This document shows positions 44,893 through 54,195 of a stretch of 64,000 bases of DNA, one piece after another. The notes under the pieces are model-generated. The model was not told where the DNA came from, searched no databases, and saw nothing but the letters and a program-made list of their open reading frames with translations. Each line of letters starts with the position of its first letter. Position 1 is the stretch's first letter. The stretch covers positions 722,500 to 786,499 of the forward strand of contig NZ_JWIC01000007.1 in the NCBI RefSeq assembly GCF_000814765.1, read 5' to 3'. This DNA comes from Pseudoalteromonas luteoviolacea (GTDB taxonomy: Bacteria > Pseudomonadota > Gammaproteobacteria > Enterobacterales > Alteromonadaceae). The position numbers and the translations under genes are program-made.

Positions 44893-45144
44893 ATGAGCAT
44901 AGAAAAACACGATTTATTACATGAATTTCCGGATCATCATCACACCATCCGTCACCTCAAAATGAATGATAACCATTTTGCTAAACTATTTAATAAATAC
45001 AATGATTTAGATAGAGAAGTGCGTCGTATAGAGGATGGAGTTGAAAACACGACAGATGATTACTTAGACACAAAAAAAATGGAACGTGTTCAATTAAAAG
45101 ATGAGCTGTATGGCTTGATTAAAAAAACGGAAGCGGCAATATAA
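44893..45144 (+). CDS. YdcH-family (DUF465) protein
   Basis: An 83-residue cytoplasmic helical protein of the YdcH/DUF465 family, recognised by HDLLHEFPDHHHTIRHLKMNDNHFAKLF and the KKMERVQLKDELYGLIK end. AAGGA lies before the ATG at 44893; an in-frame ATG 17 codons upstream is less likely. Function is unknown. Confidence 0.88.
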   Translation: MSIEKHDLLHEFPDHHHTIRHLKMNDNHFAKLFNKYNDLDREVRRIEDGVENTTDDYLDTKKMERVQLKDELYGLIKKTEAAI

Positions 45145-45168
45145 AAGCGCTTTATCTAGTATGATATA

Positions 45169-45187
45169 AGGAGGTCATTGACCTCCT
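45169..45187. terminator. hairpin after the YdcH gene
   Basis: Perfect 8-bp stem AGGAGGTC / GACCTCCT with loop ATT, no T-run. Confidence 0.5.
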
Positions 45188-45190
45188 ATG

Positions 45191-45235
45191 ATCGCTGAAT
45201 ATAGGCAGTGTTACATTGAAGGCTTATTCAGCGAT
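45191..45235. repeat. 11-bp inverted repeat between convergent genes
   Basis: ATCGCTGAATA (45191-45201) and TATTCAGCGAT (45225-45235) form a perfect stem with a 23-nt loop, ending 9 nt from the stop of the minus-strand gene. Confidence 0.6.
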
Positions 45236-45244
45236 TACGAAATA

Positions 45245-45649
45245 TTATTGGCACTTGATAGTTGCATATAGTTGATAGCATTGATTTTTACTACCAGTGC
45301 TTTTATACACCCAAGACTTTCCGTACCAATCGTAGTTTGCATACGATGACTCATCTTCACCACATGTGATTGTGCTACCGCTGACTTCCTGGTTATGACC
45401 ACGCTCTTCACAGAATTGGTTACCGTTTGTAGAGCCAACAAAGAACTTTTGAAGACGACCATTCACCCATACACGTGGGCTGTAGTATGTTACAACACTT
45501 GATGCAAATACGCCTTGGTTAGGAGCAATTGTTACTTCTGCTTTTTCGAATGCAACATTGCTGTTTTCCGCAGTCTCTAGCTCAATTACATTCGCAGCAG
45601 CAACACCAGAAATACTTGCAAATAAAGTAGCGATAACGAACTTTTTCAT
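45245..45649 (-). CDS. small exported Cys-containing protein of unknown function
   Basis: A 134-residue protein with a clear signal peptide (MKKFVIATLFASISGVAAA). The mature part has four Cys (two near 80-96, two near 123-133) that could form disulfides, and a Tyr/Trp-rich segment (YANYDWYGKSWVY). Not recognised. Possibly a secreted enzyme inhibitor or surface protein. Monocistronic, with an 11-bp inverted repeat beyond its stop. Confidence 0.6.
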   Translation of the reverse strand: MKKFVIATLFASISGVAAANVIELETAENSNVAFEKAEVTIAPNQGVFASSVVTYYSPRVWVNGRLQKFFVGSTNGNQFCEERGHNQEVSGSTITCGEDESSYANYDWYGKSWVYKSTGSKNQCYQLYATIKCQ

Positions 45650-45779
45650 TTTATTTTCCTTATTTATGTTTAATAGCCCGTTTTATTAAACGGCTTAAAC
45701 ATTGAAATAAGATGTGTTTTTTGTTTAATTTTTGATCTATTTTTGTGGCTTCTTTGTGTTGGTTCAATGATATCCCCTG

Positions 45780-47117
45780 TTAAAACAGACTATCTTTGAA
45801 CTGTGCATAGTGGTAATACGCAAGTTGACCTAATCGACTAAACCTAGCAAATGGCATTGAAGGAGCAGGCTTACTGTAGATGGGTAATGAAGGGGTCTTA
45901 TTTGATGTTGCCATTTGTGCTAAACGCAAAGCTGCTTGTGCACTAAATGCGACACCGGCTCCGCAATAACCAATGGCGTAACCAATATTATCTTTAAAAT
46001 AAATATGTGGATGGTCATCTAACGTGGCTGCAATATAGCCATGCCAGTAATGATCCGCAGTCAGTGATTTTAGTGCTGGAAAACCACTGTGCATGGCGCG
46101 AGTAAGATGCTGCTGGTATCTTACTTTGTCCTGGTCTTTACCGTATACCGCGCCCCTTCCTCCAAATAGTAATCGGTTATCAGGTAAAAGACGGTAATAG
46201 TATTTTAAGGTTCGAGTATCCATCATAACTTGGTGTGTTTTTAGCCCTGTCGTGGCTAACTCATCATTGCTTAAAGGGCGAGTCACTAGGATACTGCTTA
46301 AAATTGGTAGATATTTTTTACTGATTGTGGAGTGAAAATCCCTATTATTGTATGCATTTGCTGTGATTAGCAGGTTTTTGGTCTTTAATTGGATACTGTT
46401 TACATCAACAATATGATCTGCGCCTATTTTGCCGACTCGCTCAGCTAAACTCTGTTCAAATACATCAACACCTACCTGTTGAGCCATGCGTTTGTATGTA
46501 TAGAGTAGTTTGAGTGGATTTAACCCAAAACCATGTTGGTTTCTAATTGCACCGTATGTATTGGGCATATTGATAAAATTGGCACGAAGTTCTTCAACAT
46601 TGATAAAAGACAGGTGTTCATCAGAGAATATTTTTTTTGCATATTGAAAGCTGTCAAATAAAGACGTCATTGCTTGTTTTGAGTGAGCTATCTTCAGGTA
46701 ACCATTTTCTTGCTGATCACAGTCGATATTGTGAGTGTGTATTAACTCATTTATGCGTGACACACCACTTTGGTATTCCTGATAAACCTGTGAAGCGATG
46801 TCTTCCCCCCATTGCTTGACCATACTTAGTGGGCTCAATCTACCCGTTGTGGGCAACGCAAATCCAGCATTTCTGGCACTGGCACCGAAGCCAACTTGAT
46901 TTGCTTCTAGTACACACACACGTTGGTTGTAAAGTGTGGCCATGTAATAAGCTGTCAATAAACCTGTAAAGCCTCCGCCAATCACAATGGTATCGTATTT
47001 TGTCGATTCTTCTGGTTTTCGGATTACCTTGCTTTGTTTAACTTGAGTCGCCCAATAAGTGGCAGGCAATGGCTGACCTTTGCAGTTAGCGTGATATAGT
47101 GGGTCGTAAGTATTCAT
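45780..47117 (-). CDS. FAD-dependent oxidoreductase (DAO family, PuuB-like)
   Basis: A 445-residue flavoprotein of the D-amino-acid oxidase fold: FAD dinucleotide motif TIVIGGGFTGLLTAYYMA near 44-60, a conserved GFGASARNAGFALP segment near 78-91 and a C-terminal GYAIGYCGAGVAFSAQAALRLA near 395-416. Closest to gamma-glutamylputrescine oxidase/OrdL-like enzymes; the substrate may be an amine or amino-acid derivative. The ATG at 47117 overlaps the upstream acetyltransferase stop (TGATG), so the two are coupled. Confidence 0.85.
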   Translation of the reverse strand: MNTYDPLYHANCKGQPLPATYWATQVKQSKVIRKPEESTKYDTIVIGGGFTGLLTAYYMATLYNQRVCVLEANQVGFGASARNAGFALPTTGRLSPLSMVKQWGEDIASQVYQEYQSGVSRINELIHTHNIDCDQQENGYLKIAHSKQAMTSLFDSFQYAKKIFSDEHLSFINVEELRANFINMPNTYGAIRNQHGFGLNPLKLLYTYKRMAQQVGVDVFEQSLAERVGKIGADHIVDVNSIQLKTKNLLITANAYNNRDFHSTISKKYLPILSSILVTRPLSNDELATTGLKTHQVMMDTRTLKYYYRLLPDNRLLFGGRGAVYGKDQDKVRYQQHLTRAMHSGFPALKSLTADHYWHGYIAATLDDHPHIYFKDNIGYAIGYCGAGVAFSAQAALRLAQMATSNKTPSLPIYSKPAPSMPFARFSRLGQLAYYHYAQFKDSLF

Positions 47118-47677
47118 CAAAATTCCAATACCATTTCAGCTGCTTGACAGTGGCATTCGTTACCGCAAATAGGGCACTCATAACCATCATTTATGCAGTT
47201 TTCCAGCCATCGATCATCGTGTAATTTTACGAGCTTTCCGCCTGATTTAGTGAAGTATTTTACAGCACCGTTGCCAGGGCTTTGCTTCCAAAGGTGAGCA
47301 ACTCCGGCTTTGGCACCTTGCTGCTTTAGTACGTTTACAGAGGCTGCTAATAATTTCGGCCCAATGCCTTGACCCTGTGATTGAGGGTGAATGGCGATGC
47401 ATTTAAAGTACGCCATAAACTCTGTGCCAACCGGCCATTTTGAGGGCGTACACCACTTATCAATTGTCCATTGCTCAGCACAATAAGTGAGCCTAAATCC
47501 GACAACGTGATCTAACTCGTTGATTGCAACAAAAGAGGCATTGAGACCATTTTTTAGGCCCATTTGATAAATTTGCTCAAGTTTCTTGTCGTCTAAATAG
47601 TTTTCTCCATGCACTAAGTTTCCAAGAGAAATAACTTGAGAAAAATAATTGTGGCTAAGTTGTGTCAGCTTCATCAT
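47117..47677 (-). CDS. GNAT N-acetyltransferase with C-terminal Cys cluster
   Basis: A 186-residue acetyltransferase with an acetyl-CoA-binding signature in IAIHPQSQGQGIGPKLL near residues 92-108. The last 30 residues carry a Cys-rich cluster (CPICGNECHC) resembling a small zinc-binding motif, an unusual addition. It is coupled to the FAD oxidoreductase through a 1-nt stop/start overlap; the pair might modify and oxidise an amine. Two in-frame ATGs (47677, 47674) are possible. Confidence 0.8.
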   Translation of the reverse strand: MMKLTQLSHNYFSQVISLGNLVHGENYLDDKKLEQIYQMGLKNGLNASFVAINELDHVVGFRLTYCAEQWTIDKWCTPSKWPVGTEFMAYFKCIAIHPQSQGQGIGPKLLAASVNVLKQQGAKAGVAHLWKQSPGNGAVKYFTKSGGKLVKLHDDRWLENCINDGYECPICGNECHCQAAEMVLEF

Positions 47678-47805
47678 GTTACTTATTCTTTTTTCTAATA
47701 ATATTTCCCTATTTTGCAGAACATATAGTGATAATCAAGTTTGCAATTGTTCGAAAAACAGGTAATTCACGTTGACAGCGATGTCAATGTGTAATATTTG
47801 TTAAA

Positions 47806-47829
47806 TTGATGAACATTGATATTCATCAA
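47806..47829. promoter_or_regulatory. palindrome upstream of chitinase gene
   Basis: Perfect inverted repeat TTGATGAA - 8 nt - TTCATCAA, 95 nt before the chitinase start; a second one, TTGACA-GCGA-TGTCAA, lies at 47772-47787. Candidate regulator sites; the regulator is unknown. Confidence 0.45.
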
Positions 47830-47923
47830 GTCGAAAGCAGCTGGTTACTGCTTTTTAGATACAACATATAAAGAGAAATTAAATTTTAATTTTATTTAAT
47901 TCAACAACATGTAAAGGTAAATT

Positions 47924-49393
47924 ATGAATAACAGCAAAATTGGGGTAAGTAAGCTTACCAAAGTCGCCACCGTGTGTTTGCCAATTTTATGCGCGAGCGC
48001 ATTTACTCATGGTATGAATGTTCAGCCTGATCCTAATAACCCCGGCGGATATGTTGTATCTAGAGCAGATTTAAACGCCGCTGAGCAAGCATTAACAGCT
48101 GATCCAATGTATGCAATTTGGTCTAAAGCACTTGAGACTCGTAGCAATACCATTGTTGAAGCCATTGTGCCTGGTGCCGCGAGTAATCCGAGTAACGTAA
48201 AACGTGTTGAACGTGTTTTTGGCCAAGCCGAGTGGGATTTTTTAACACAAATGGCTGCGCCAGAATACACTTACACGCGTTTCTTACGTGCTATTGGTAA
48301 GTTTCCAGCGTTCTGTGGTGAGTATACAGATGGCCGTAATGCGGACGCCATTTGTAAAAAATCAATCGTGACGGCATTTGCTCATTTTGCACAAGAAACT
48401 GGTGGTCATATTTCTAAAGATAATATCTCTGATAATCCCAATAGGTTAGAAGAGTGGCAACAGGCACTGGTACATGTTCGCGAGATGGGGTGGTCTGAAG
48501 GACAAGGTGGCTATCGTACAGGGTGTGGACAAAATGATTGGCAAAACCGCCGTTGGCCTTGTGGTGCTGGGCAAGGGTATTTCGGCCGAGGTGCAAAGCA
48601 GTTATCGTATCACTTTAACTACGGCATGTTTTCTGAAGTGATGTTTGATGGAGATGCAACAGTCCTTTTGAATGACCCAGGTCGAGTCGCTGATTCATGG
48701 TTAAACTTGGCATCAGCCATTTGGTTCTTTTTAACGCCACAAGCACCGAAACCTGCGATGCTACATGTCATTGATAGAACGTGGGTGCCTTCACAAGTCG
48801 AACTTAATGCAGGTATTGGTTATGGCTTTGGTACCACTATCAATGTTATTAATGGCGGCATTGAATGTGGTGAACACAATCGCAATAAAGGGCAACCTGT
48901 CAATCGTATTCGTTATTGGGAAGGACTATCTCATTATTACAACATTCCAATTGAGGCTGATGAAGAAAATACGTGTTGGCAGCAAACTCCATTTGGTAGT
49001 CTGAACCTAGATGGTGCCAATGGCGTGTTGTATACAAACTGGGAAGCCAGTTGGGCCCATTATTCAGATAGACCTGGGGGTCACTCTTTTGAGTGTAAAT
49101 TAGTGGGTTATCAAACTGCTTATTCAGCACTTGTTCCTGGTGATTATGAGAAGTGTGTGACGAACTTTTATCAGTCGCACACTGGCTGGCCAAGTGTATC
49201 TGTCGTTGATACGTTACCGCCTGTCGACGACAAGCCTCCAGTAGGTGGAGTGAAAGCTTGGGAGAGCAATAAAGTGTACCTTAAAGGTGATCAAGCGAGC
49301 TACCAAGATAAAATCTACGAAGCTAAGTGGTGGACCCGAGGTGACACACCTAGCCCTACAAATACGAGTGGACCTTGGAAGTTAATTAAGTAA
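47924..49393 (+). CDS. secreted GH19 chitinase with C-terminal CBM5/12
   Basis: A 489-residue endochitinase. Signal peptide about 1-28. The GH19 catalytic domain (about 100-370) contains HFAQETGGH near residues 153-161 with the catalytic Glu, GYFGRGAKQLSYHFNYG near 223-239 and a WFFLTP region, matching the family signatures. A Pro/Asp linker (about 428-442) leads to a chitin-binding CBM5/12 module with the aromatic YEAKWWTRGDTP motif near 467-478. Degrades chitin to oligomers, which the GH3 enzyme at 10218-12038 might act on. Likely substrate-induced via the upstream palindromes. Confidence 0.93.
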   Translation: MNNSKIGVSKLTKVATVCLPILCASAFTHGMNVQPDPNNPGGYVVSRADLNAAEQALTADPMYAIWSKALETRSNTIVEAIVPGAASNPSNVKRVERVFGQAEWDFLTQMAAPEYTYTRFLRAIGKFPAFCGEYTDGRNADAICKKSIVTAFAHFAQETGGHISKDNISDNPNRLEEWQQALVHVREMGWSEGQGGYRTGCGQNDWQNRRWPCGAGQGYFGRGAKQLSYHFNYGMFSEVMFDGDATVLLNDPGRVADSWLNLASAIWFFLTPQAPKPAMLHVIDRTWVPSQVELNAGIGYGFGTTINVINGGIECGEHNRNKGQPVNRIRYWEGLSHYYNIPIEADEENTCWQQTPFGSLNLDGANGVLYTNWEASWAHYSDRPGGHSFECKLVGYQTAYSALVPGDYEKCVTNFYQSHTGWPSVSVVDTLPPVDDKPPVGGVKAWESNKVYLKGDQASYQDKIYEAKWWTRGDTPSPTNTSGPWKLIK

Positions 49394-49426
49394 CAAGAGG
49401 AGGGGAAACCGAGGTTTCCCCTAACA

Positions 49427-50782
49427 TTATGTCTTGTAAGTGAGGCTGTTACTGGCCATTTTATCAAACAGCTTAGACCCTACGCGTTTCTCGAAGCTTA
49501 TCATACTGTTGAGGTAGGCCTCTCTTAAGTCATTAAATGTGTGCTCTGTATTGAGCGCGCTAAGGGTTAATGTGACTGATAAATTACCATGTTCAACTAC
49601 CTGCACGACATCATCAAATTTTAGCTGTGGAATCGTTTCTTCTCCATCATTGATAATTTGCCAGTGAGTTTTGCCTTGTATGTCATTCTCCCATGCGTAG
49701 TTAACAGTGACGAGGTTTACTCTGTAATCTACCGCACTAAAATCTAACACAGCCATGTGGGACTCTCTTTAATCGAATTAACGAATGACTCATAGGTTGA
49801 GGTGAGCACATCATCTAGTTGGATATGGGTAAGATCTGATATTTTTCCTTTATCACTGACACGATTCATCGCAGTGAAATATGAAGTAAATGACAGAACA
49901 TCAGTAAGCTGCATATGACGTGGGCGATTTAAAGATAAATAATTGACCGTTTCTAGGTCATTGAAAATCACCAGTTGGTTCTTGTCTTTATAAGATGGAT
50001 GTGTGTATGTGGCTTGATTAACCACCACTGAGTGTACTTCGTTATTACCCGAATAGGATGAGAAGTTAATTGTCTCTTGGTCATCAAACTGCATATTATT
50101 TAAATCGACCAGTGTCCCAGAAGCTGTGATTTGCTGATCTGATAATGTGATAGTTGCCGCTTTCGATGTATCAAACAATCCACCTTTGTGACCAGCTTCC
50201 GATTGAGTAAATACAAGTGTTTGGGCTTCAGCTGTGCATGTGTTGAACTGCGCTTGTGCCTCTGATAATAAAACAGGTGTTGTGCCGACATTAAACACTA
50301 TTGAGTCAGGCGATTCGGCTTTAAGTGTCGTCAAGTCATATGTGATTGCAGTGCATCTACAAGGTTCTTTATCGTTAAAGCTGAGCGAATCGATTTTGAA
50401 ACCTTCAGCGACATTTAATAATGTTTGGATCTGGAGGTGCTTCTCACCATTTTCAGTTGTGGCATTATAAACGAGAGAAACATGTTGCGTATTCTCAGGA
50501 AGCGTTGATGCTACTTCACCAGACGTAGATCTTTTCTCTGAAGAGATAAAGCTTCCATCAGCACTGTGATAAATAATGTCGGCAACAATTGCTTCACTAA
50601 CACATGCATTGCTTTTAAATGTAGTTAATGAAAAATTTGGCTCTACAGTGCTTGGTGGGGTCTCTGTACTTGGCTTTTCCGCGACTGGAGGGGTAGCCGG
50701 AGTATCATTATCATTCCCTCCACACCCTGTGAGTTGCATTGCACCTAGTATGGCAATCAAAAGTCCATTTTTTTACGTTCAT
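49427..50782 (-). pseudogene. lipoprotein, tandem copy of 50968-52362, with two apparent frameshifts
   Basis: The region matches the intact neighbour along its whole length but is split. The natural start is ATG at 50782 with AAGGA upstream; a run of seven A (50768-50774) then shifts the frame, and removing one A gives the lipoprotein signal MNVKNGLLIAILGAMQL with lipobox LTGC. The middle frame (to 49744) ends in PTWLC; the C-terminal part resumes in another frame (49756-49427) and matches the last 110 residues of the neighbour (FEKRV.SKLFD.MAS). The first and last parts are in the same frame, so the two shifts compensate in sense (+1, then -1). Either a decaying duplicate or two sequencing errors. 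Confidence 0.75.
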
Positions 50783-50967
50783 TATATATCCTTTGATAAG
50801 TAGAAATTTGCTGAAAAACAATCATACATCAGGGTGGTGGTTTATAAATAAAATATAGTGGTTTATAAAATATAAATAATAAAAAATTATTTATAATAAG
50901 ATTCTTTGTAAGGGAGTTTAAAGTGGAGGGTTTAGGAGAAGCGTAGCTTCTCCTAATTATGTGTTGA

Positions 50968-52362
50968 TTATTGCTCTGAAGATGTAAATGAATAACTTGC
51001 CATGCCATCAAATAATTTAGAGTCTACGCGCTTTTCAAAACTTTCAGCGCTCTCAAAATACAGCTCTCGCATATCATCAAAGTTTTGTTCAGTATTTAAA
51101 TCTAGCAAAAGGACTTCCATAGATACATTATTAAATGACATTGAGTCACTAGGTAAAATGCTTCCAAAATCAATATCAGGAATAACATCTTGGCCATCAG
51201 TAAAGACATTCCAGCTGACATTTCCGTGGTCAAAGTCAGACCAATTCATCTTAATCATAACCGCATCGAGATTACTTACCGTAGATTTTATGTTAATTGC
51301 CACGTCATTAGATTCATTTGCGTTCATTTGCATAAAGAAATTATACACACTGCTATACGCATCAGTGTTATCAAAGTGCTGTGGCCGGTTGGTATTACCT
51401 TCGTTATCAATTGGAGTTAATGCATATGAATGTGTTCTGATAAAGCCACTACCTGTAAACTCTTCGCTAAGTTTTGAAGTAGATAAATAGCTGACGGTAT
51501 CAAGGTCACTAAAGATCACTAACTTATTGTGAGGCTCACTAAATAGATTATTAATCGCTGCCCTTGGTAAATTCACATTGTATACAGCTTCATTTCCAAC
51601 ATAAGATGTTAAGTTAATACTTTCATTAGGCTCAAAGTTATAGTTACTTAAATCTAATGGTGTGCCCGAAGCCATTAACTGGTCATCAGATAATGCTATA
51701 GTGGTTGACTCAGAGGTGTCAAATAGACCTCCTTTATAACCTGCCGCTGAATGAGTGAATAGCAATTTTTGTTGCTCTGGCACACATGCGTAAACCTCAT
51801 TTTCTGTGTTTGACAAGTCAATAGTACTGTTTGTAGCGTTGTGCAAGTCAGCATCGGGGGCCTGTGCAATCAATGTCTCAAGGTTATATGTAATATCGCT
51901 ACAGCCACATGTATTAGGGTTGTTAAATACGAGTGCATCAACTTCAAAGCCATCTTGAACATTCAGTATAGTTTGTACTTGAGTATGCAGTGTATTTTGA
52001 CTGTCTGTTGTTTTTAGTATAAATGAAACATGCTTTGTATTTTCTGGTAACCCAGTATCTATTTGTCCATTTGAATTGGTTTTTCGACTCGAAATAAATG
52101 CGCCATTTTGGTCGTGAAATATGACATCAACAGATATGGCTGTGGAGCTACATTGATTATTTTGGATAGTTCTTACAGCTAAAGGGGCAAGTTGTACGGG
52201 TGCCGGTGTCGGTGTAGATGTCGATGTGGATGATGCTGTTGGTGTCTGTACAGGCCTTGTTTCTGTACGAGGTGTTCCTTCATCGCTTCCTCCGCCACCA
52301 CATCCAGTTAATTGAAGTGCAGAGATCATGGTCAGCACGAGTGCATTGTATTTTAGTTTCAC
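50968..52362 (-). CDS. lipoprotein of unknown function (intact tandem paralogue)
   Basis: A 464-residue lipoprotein: signal peptide with lipobox LTGC at about residues 18-21, then Gly-rich and Thr/Pro-rich linker (about 22-60) typical of surface lipoproteins. The rest is predicted mostly beta, with Cys pairs and repeated motifs such as LVIFSDLDTVSYLS. Not recognised. It has a downstream paralogue in the same orientation (frameshifted) and an FG-GAP protein upstream; the three genes face the chitinase. May be a surface-exposed binding protein. Confidence 0.7.
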   Translation of the reverse strand: MKLKYNALVLTMISALQLTGCGGGGSDEGTPRTETRPVQTPTASSTSTSTPTPAPVQLAPLAVRTIQNNQCSSTAISVDVIFHDQNGAFISSRKTNSNGQIDTGLPENTKHVSFILKTTDSQNTLHTQVQTILNVQDGFEVDALVFNNPNTCGCSDITYNLETLIAQAPDADLHNATNSTIDLSNTENEVYACVPEQQKLLFTHSAAGYKGGLFDTSESTTIALSDDQLMASGTPLDLSNYNFEPNESINLTSYVGNEAVYNVNLPRAAINNLFSEPHNKLVIFSDLDTVSYLSTSKLSEEFTGSGFIRTHSYALTPIDNEGNTNRPQHFDNTDAYSSVYNFFMQMNANESNDVAINIKSTVSNLDAVMIKMNWSDFDHGNVSWNVFTDGQDVIPDIDFGSILPSDSMSFNNVSMEVLLLDLNTEQNFDDMRELYFESAESFEKRVDSKLFDGMASYSFTSSEQ

Positions 52363-52524
52363 AATAGTTCCTTTAAGATGGTTATTTTTCCTAAAATGGA
52401 ACCATACCGTGATTTATTATTTTTTTGAAATAAAATCAATAAAATATTAATATATTTATTTCTTTATTACTTAAAAAGGAACTAAAGGCATAGAATATTG
52501 CCCTTAGCTCAGTATAAAGGATTT

Positions 52525-53907
52525 CTAGTTTAATAATGTTTCAATTTTAACCTTTCCTTGTTTATCTGCGTATTTAAAAACAAAGTCTTCTTTGCCATTC
52601 TGATCTATATCTACTAGTACAATATCGTTTGGGTTTTTAGGGAGAGGGCGGTTTATTTTCGTGCGTTCTTTACCTAATAAATGATTAGAGGTTCCAAAAT
52701 ATATGCTTAAGGTTTCACCGCCAGACTTAAAAACAAGGTCATGTTTTTTATCTCCATTTATATCCCCAGTATAATAAGGCATACCTTGCATCGAGCGTTT
52801 CATATCAATTTCAAGTTCAACTTCTTTTTCGGTGCTCGGAGTGCTTTTAAACAGCGTATGCGGGTGCTGTCTAAAAAAGTGCATGTCGACGTCAATGTCC
52901 GCTTTTCCCCCACCCAGTGCCATCGCTGCGATGGTTGTTAAGCCAATGTCGACATTGAGTGTTTGCAAGTCAAGTAAGCCATCACCATCAAAATCATATT
53001 CGATGCGCATGCCTCCAGCTCCGATAGTGTGAGGTAGTTTTATTGCGCCGGAGTTAAAACCTTTAGCCTGTCCAAGGTATAAATCATATTCTACTTTGGC
53101 CTCAAGGCCCGAAATACCCTCTGTAACGGGTCGGATCCGAGTGACTAAATCTAAGTGCCCATCTTGGTTAATGTCTAATAAATTTTGTGTAGTACGAGTC
53201 CGATTCCCCTCAATTTTGCCAAATGTAGTAGGGAGGTGAACATACTCTACCTCTTTCGCATAACCTGATTTATTACCATACAGCACTGCGACTTCTTGGC
53301 GTGTACGAAACACCAAATCCATGAAACCATCAGCATTAAAATCATGAACAATGGGTAAAGAGGTAAAGTTTGTGCTGATTTCCAGTGATTCATTATAAGT
53401 ATGACTTCTTAAAGGTAAGCTATATTCAAAGTCATGTTTCACAAATTGTCCATCGGACTGCTGAACAAACAGCTCATTGCGAGTAAACCCAGGTAAATAG
53501 ATATCACTCAAGCCATCTTTATTGACATCTAAAATAAATTCCACTTTTTCAAAGTCATCCACTTGCAGACGAGTAAGTAAGCTCGTGGAAGCGACCAGAC
53601 GTGTTGTTTTATTGGGGGTCACCAAATACACACCGCCTTTATCTAGCACAAATGCTTGTACCTCTTTAGAGTGAGCTATATACCCATAATGAAACCCTTT
53701 TGAAGTGGTACTTATGGGGAGTTTGTGCGAGGTGGTTTGGTTTAAGTTGATCCGTTCTAAGGCTTTTTGTTCTGTATTAACTGCGAAAACGATCGGTGAG
53801 TCTGTTAAGAGTAATGGGCTATTAGTGTCTATTTTTAGTGGCATTTGAGCACTATATCCATGGCTTGATACGATGATACAAGCAGCCAAAAAAGCGTTAA
53901 ACTTCAT
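52525..53907 (-). CDS. exported FG-GAP/VCBS repeat protein
   Basis: A 460-residue exported protein with signal peptide (MKFNAFLAACIIVSSHGYSA) and six DxDxDG-like calcium-binding loops (DVNKDGLSD, DFNADGFMD, DINQDGHLD, DFDGDGLLD, DINGDKKHD, DIDQNGKED), the mark of FG-GAP/VCBS beta-propellers. GGAG lies 6 nt before the ATG at 53907. No catalytic motif seen. Probably a surface or secreted Ca-dependent binding protein. Confidence 0.82.
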   Translation of the reverse strand: MKFNAFLAACIIVSSHGYSAQMPLKIDTNSPLLLTDSPIVFAVNTEQKALERINLNQTTSHKLPISTTSKGFHYGYIAHSKEVQAFVLDKGGVYLVTPNKTTRLVASTSLLTRLQVDDFEKVEFILDVNKDGLSDIYLPGFTRNELFVQQSDGQFVKHDFEYSLPLRSHTYNESLEISTNFTSLPIVHDFNADGFMDLVFRTRQEVAVLYGNKSGYAKEVEYVHLPTTFGKIEGNRTRTTQNLLDINQDGHLDLVTRIRPVTEGISGLEAKVEYDLYLGQAKGFNSGAIKLPHTIGAGGMRIEYDFDGDGLLDLQTLNVDIGLTTIAAMALGGGKADIDVDMHFFRQHPHTLFKSTPSTEKEVELEIDMKRSMQGMPYYTGDINGDKKHDLVFKSGGETLSIYFGTSNHLLGKERTKINRPLPKNPNDIVLVDIDQNGKEDFVFKYADKQGKVKIETLLN

Positions 53908-54195
53908 CATTTTCTCCAAATCGAAAATTGACCTTTTGAGTGAAAAGGTTTTATTGGGTTATTTTTCTCTTTTTATTACCGTCCTGAATGACAGGATTAA
54001 CATTCTTAGCTTGGTATTAGTCTTTGTCGGTCAAAAATAGTTCGATTTAGATGCTATGTGAGCAGTCTTGATTACGCAATGTAGAGGTTGTAATTATTTG
54101 TGACGACCTGTGCGAAAGGAGACGTTAATTGAGTGGTGCATGACGCATAAAAGCGCTACAATTCGCGCCTTGTACTTCACAAATGAGAAACCACC

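Noticed and set aside
45235..45462. Minus-strand frame overlapping the small exported Cys protein
   Set aside because: No ribosome site or protein-like pattern; it is out of frame inside a gene with a clear signal peptide.
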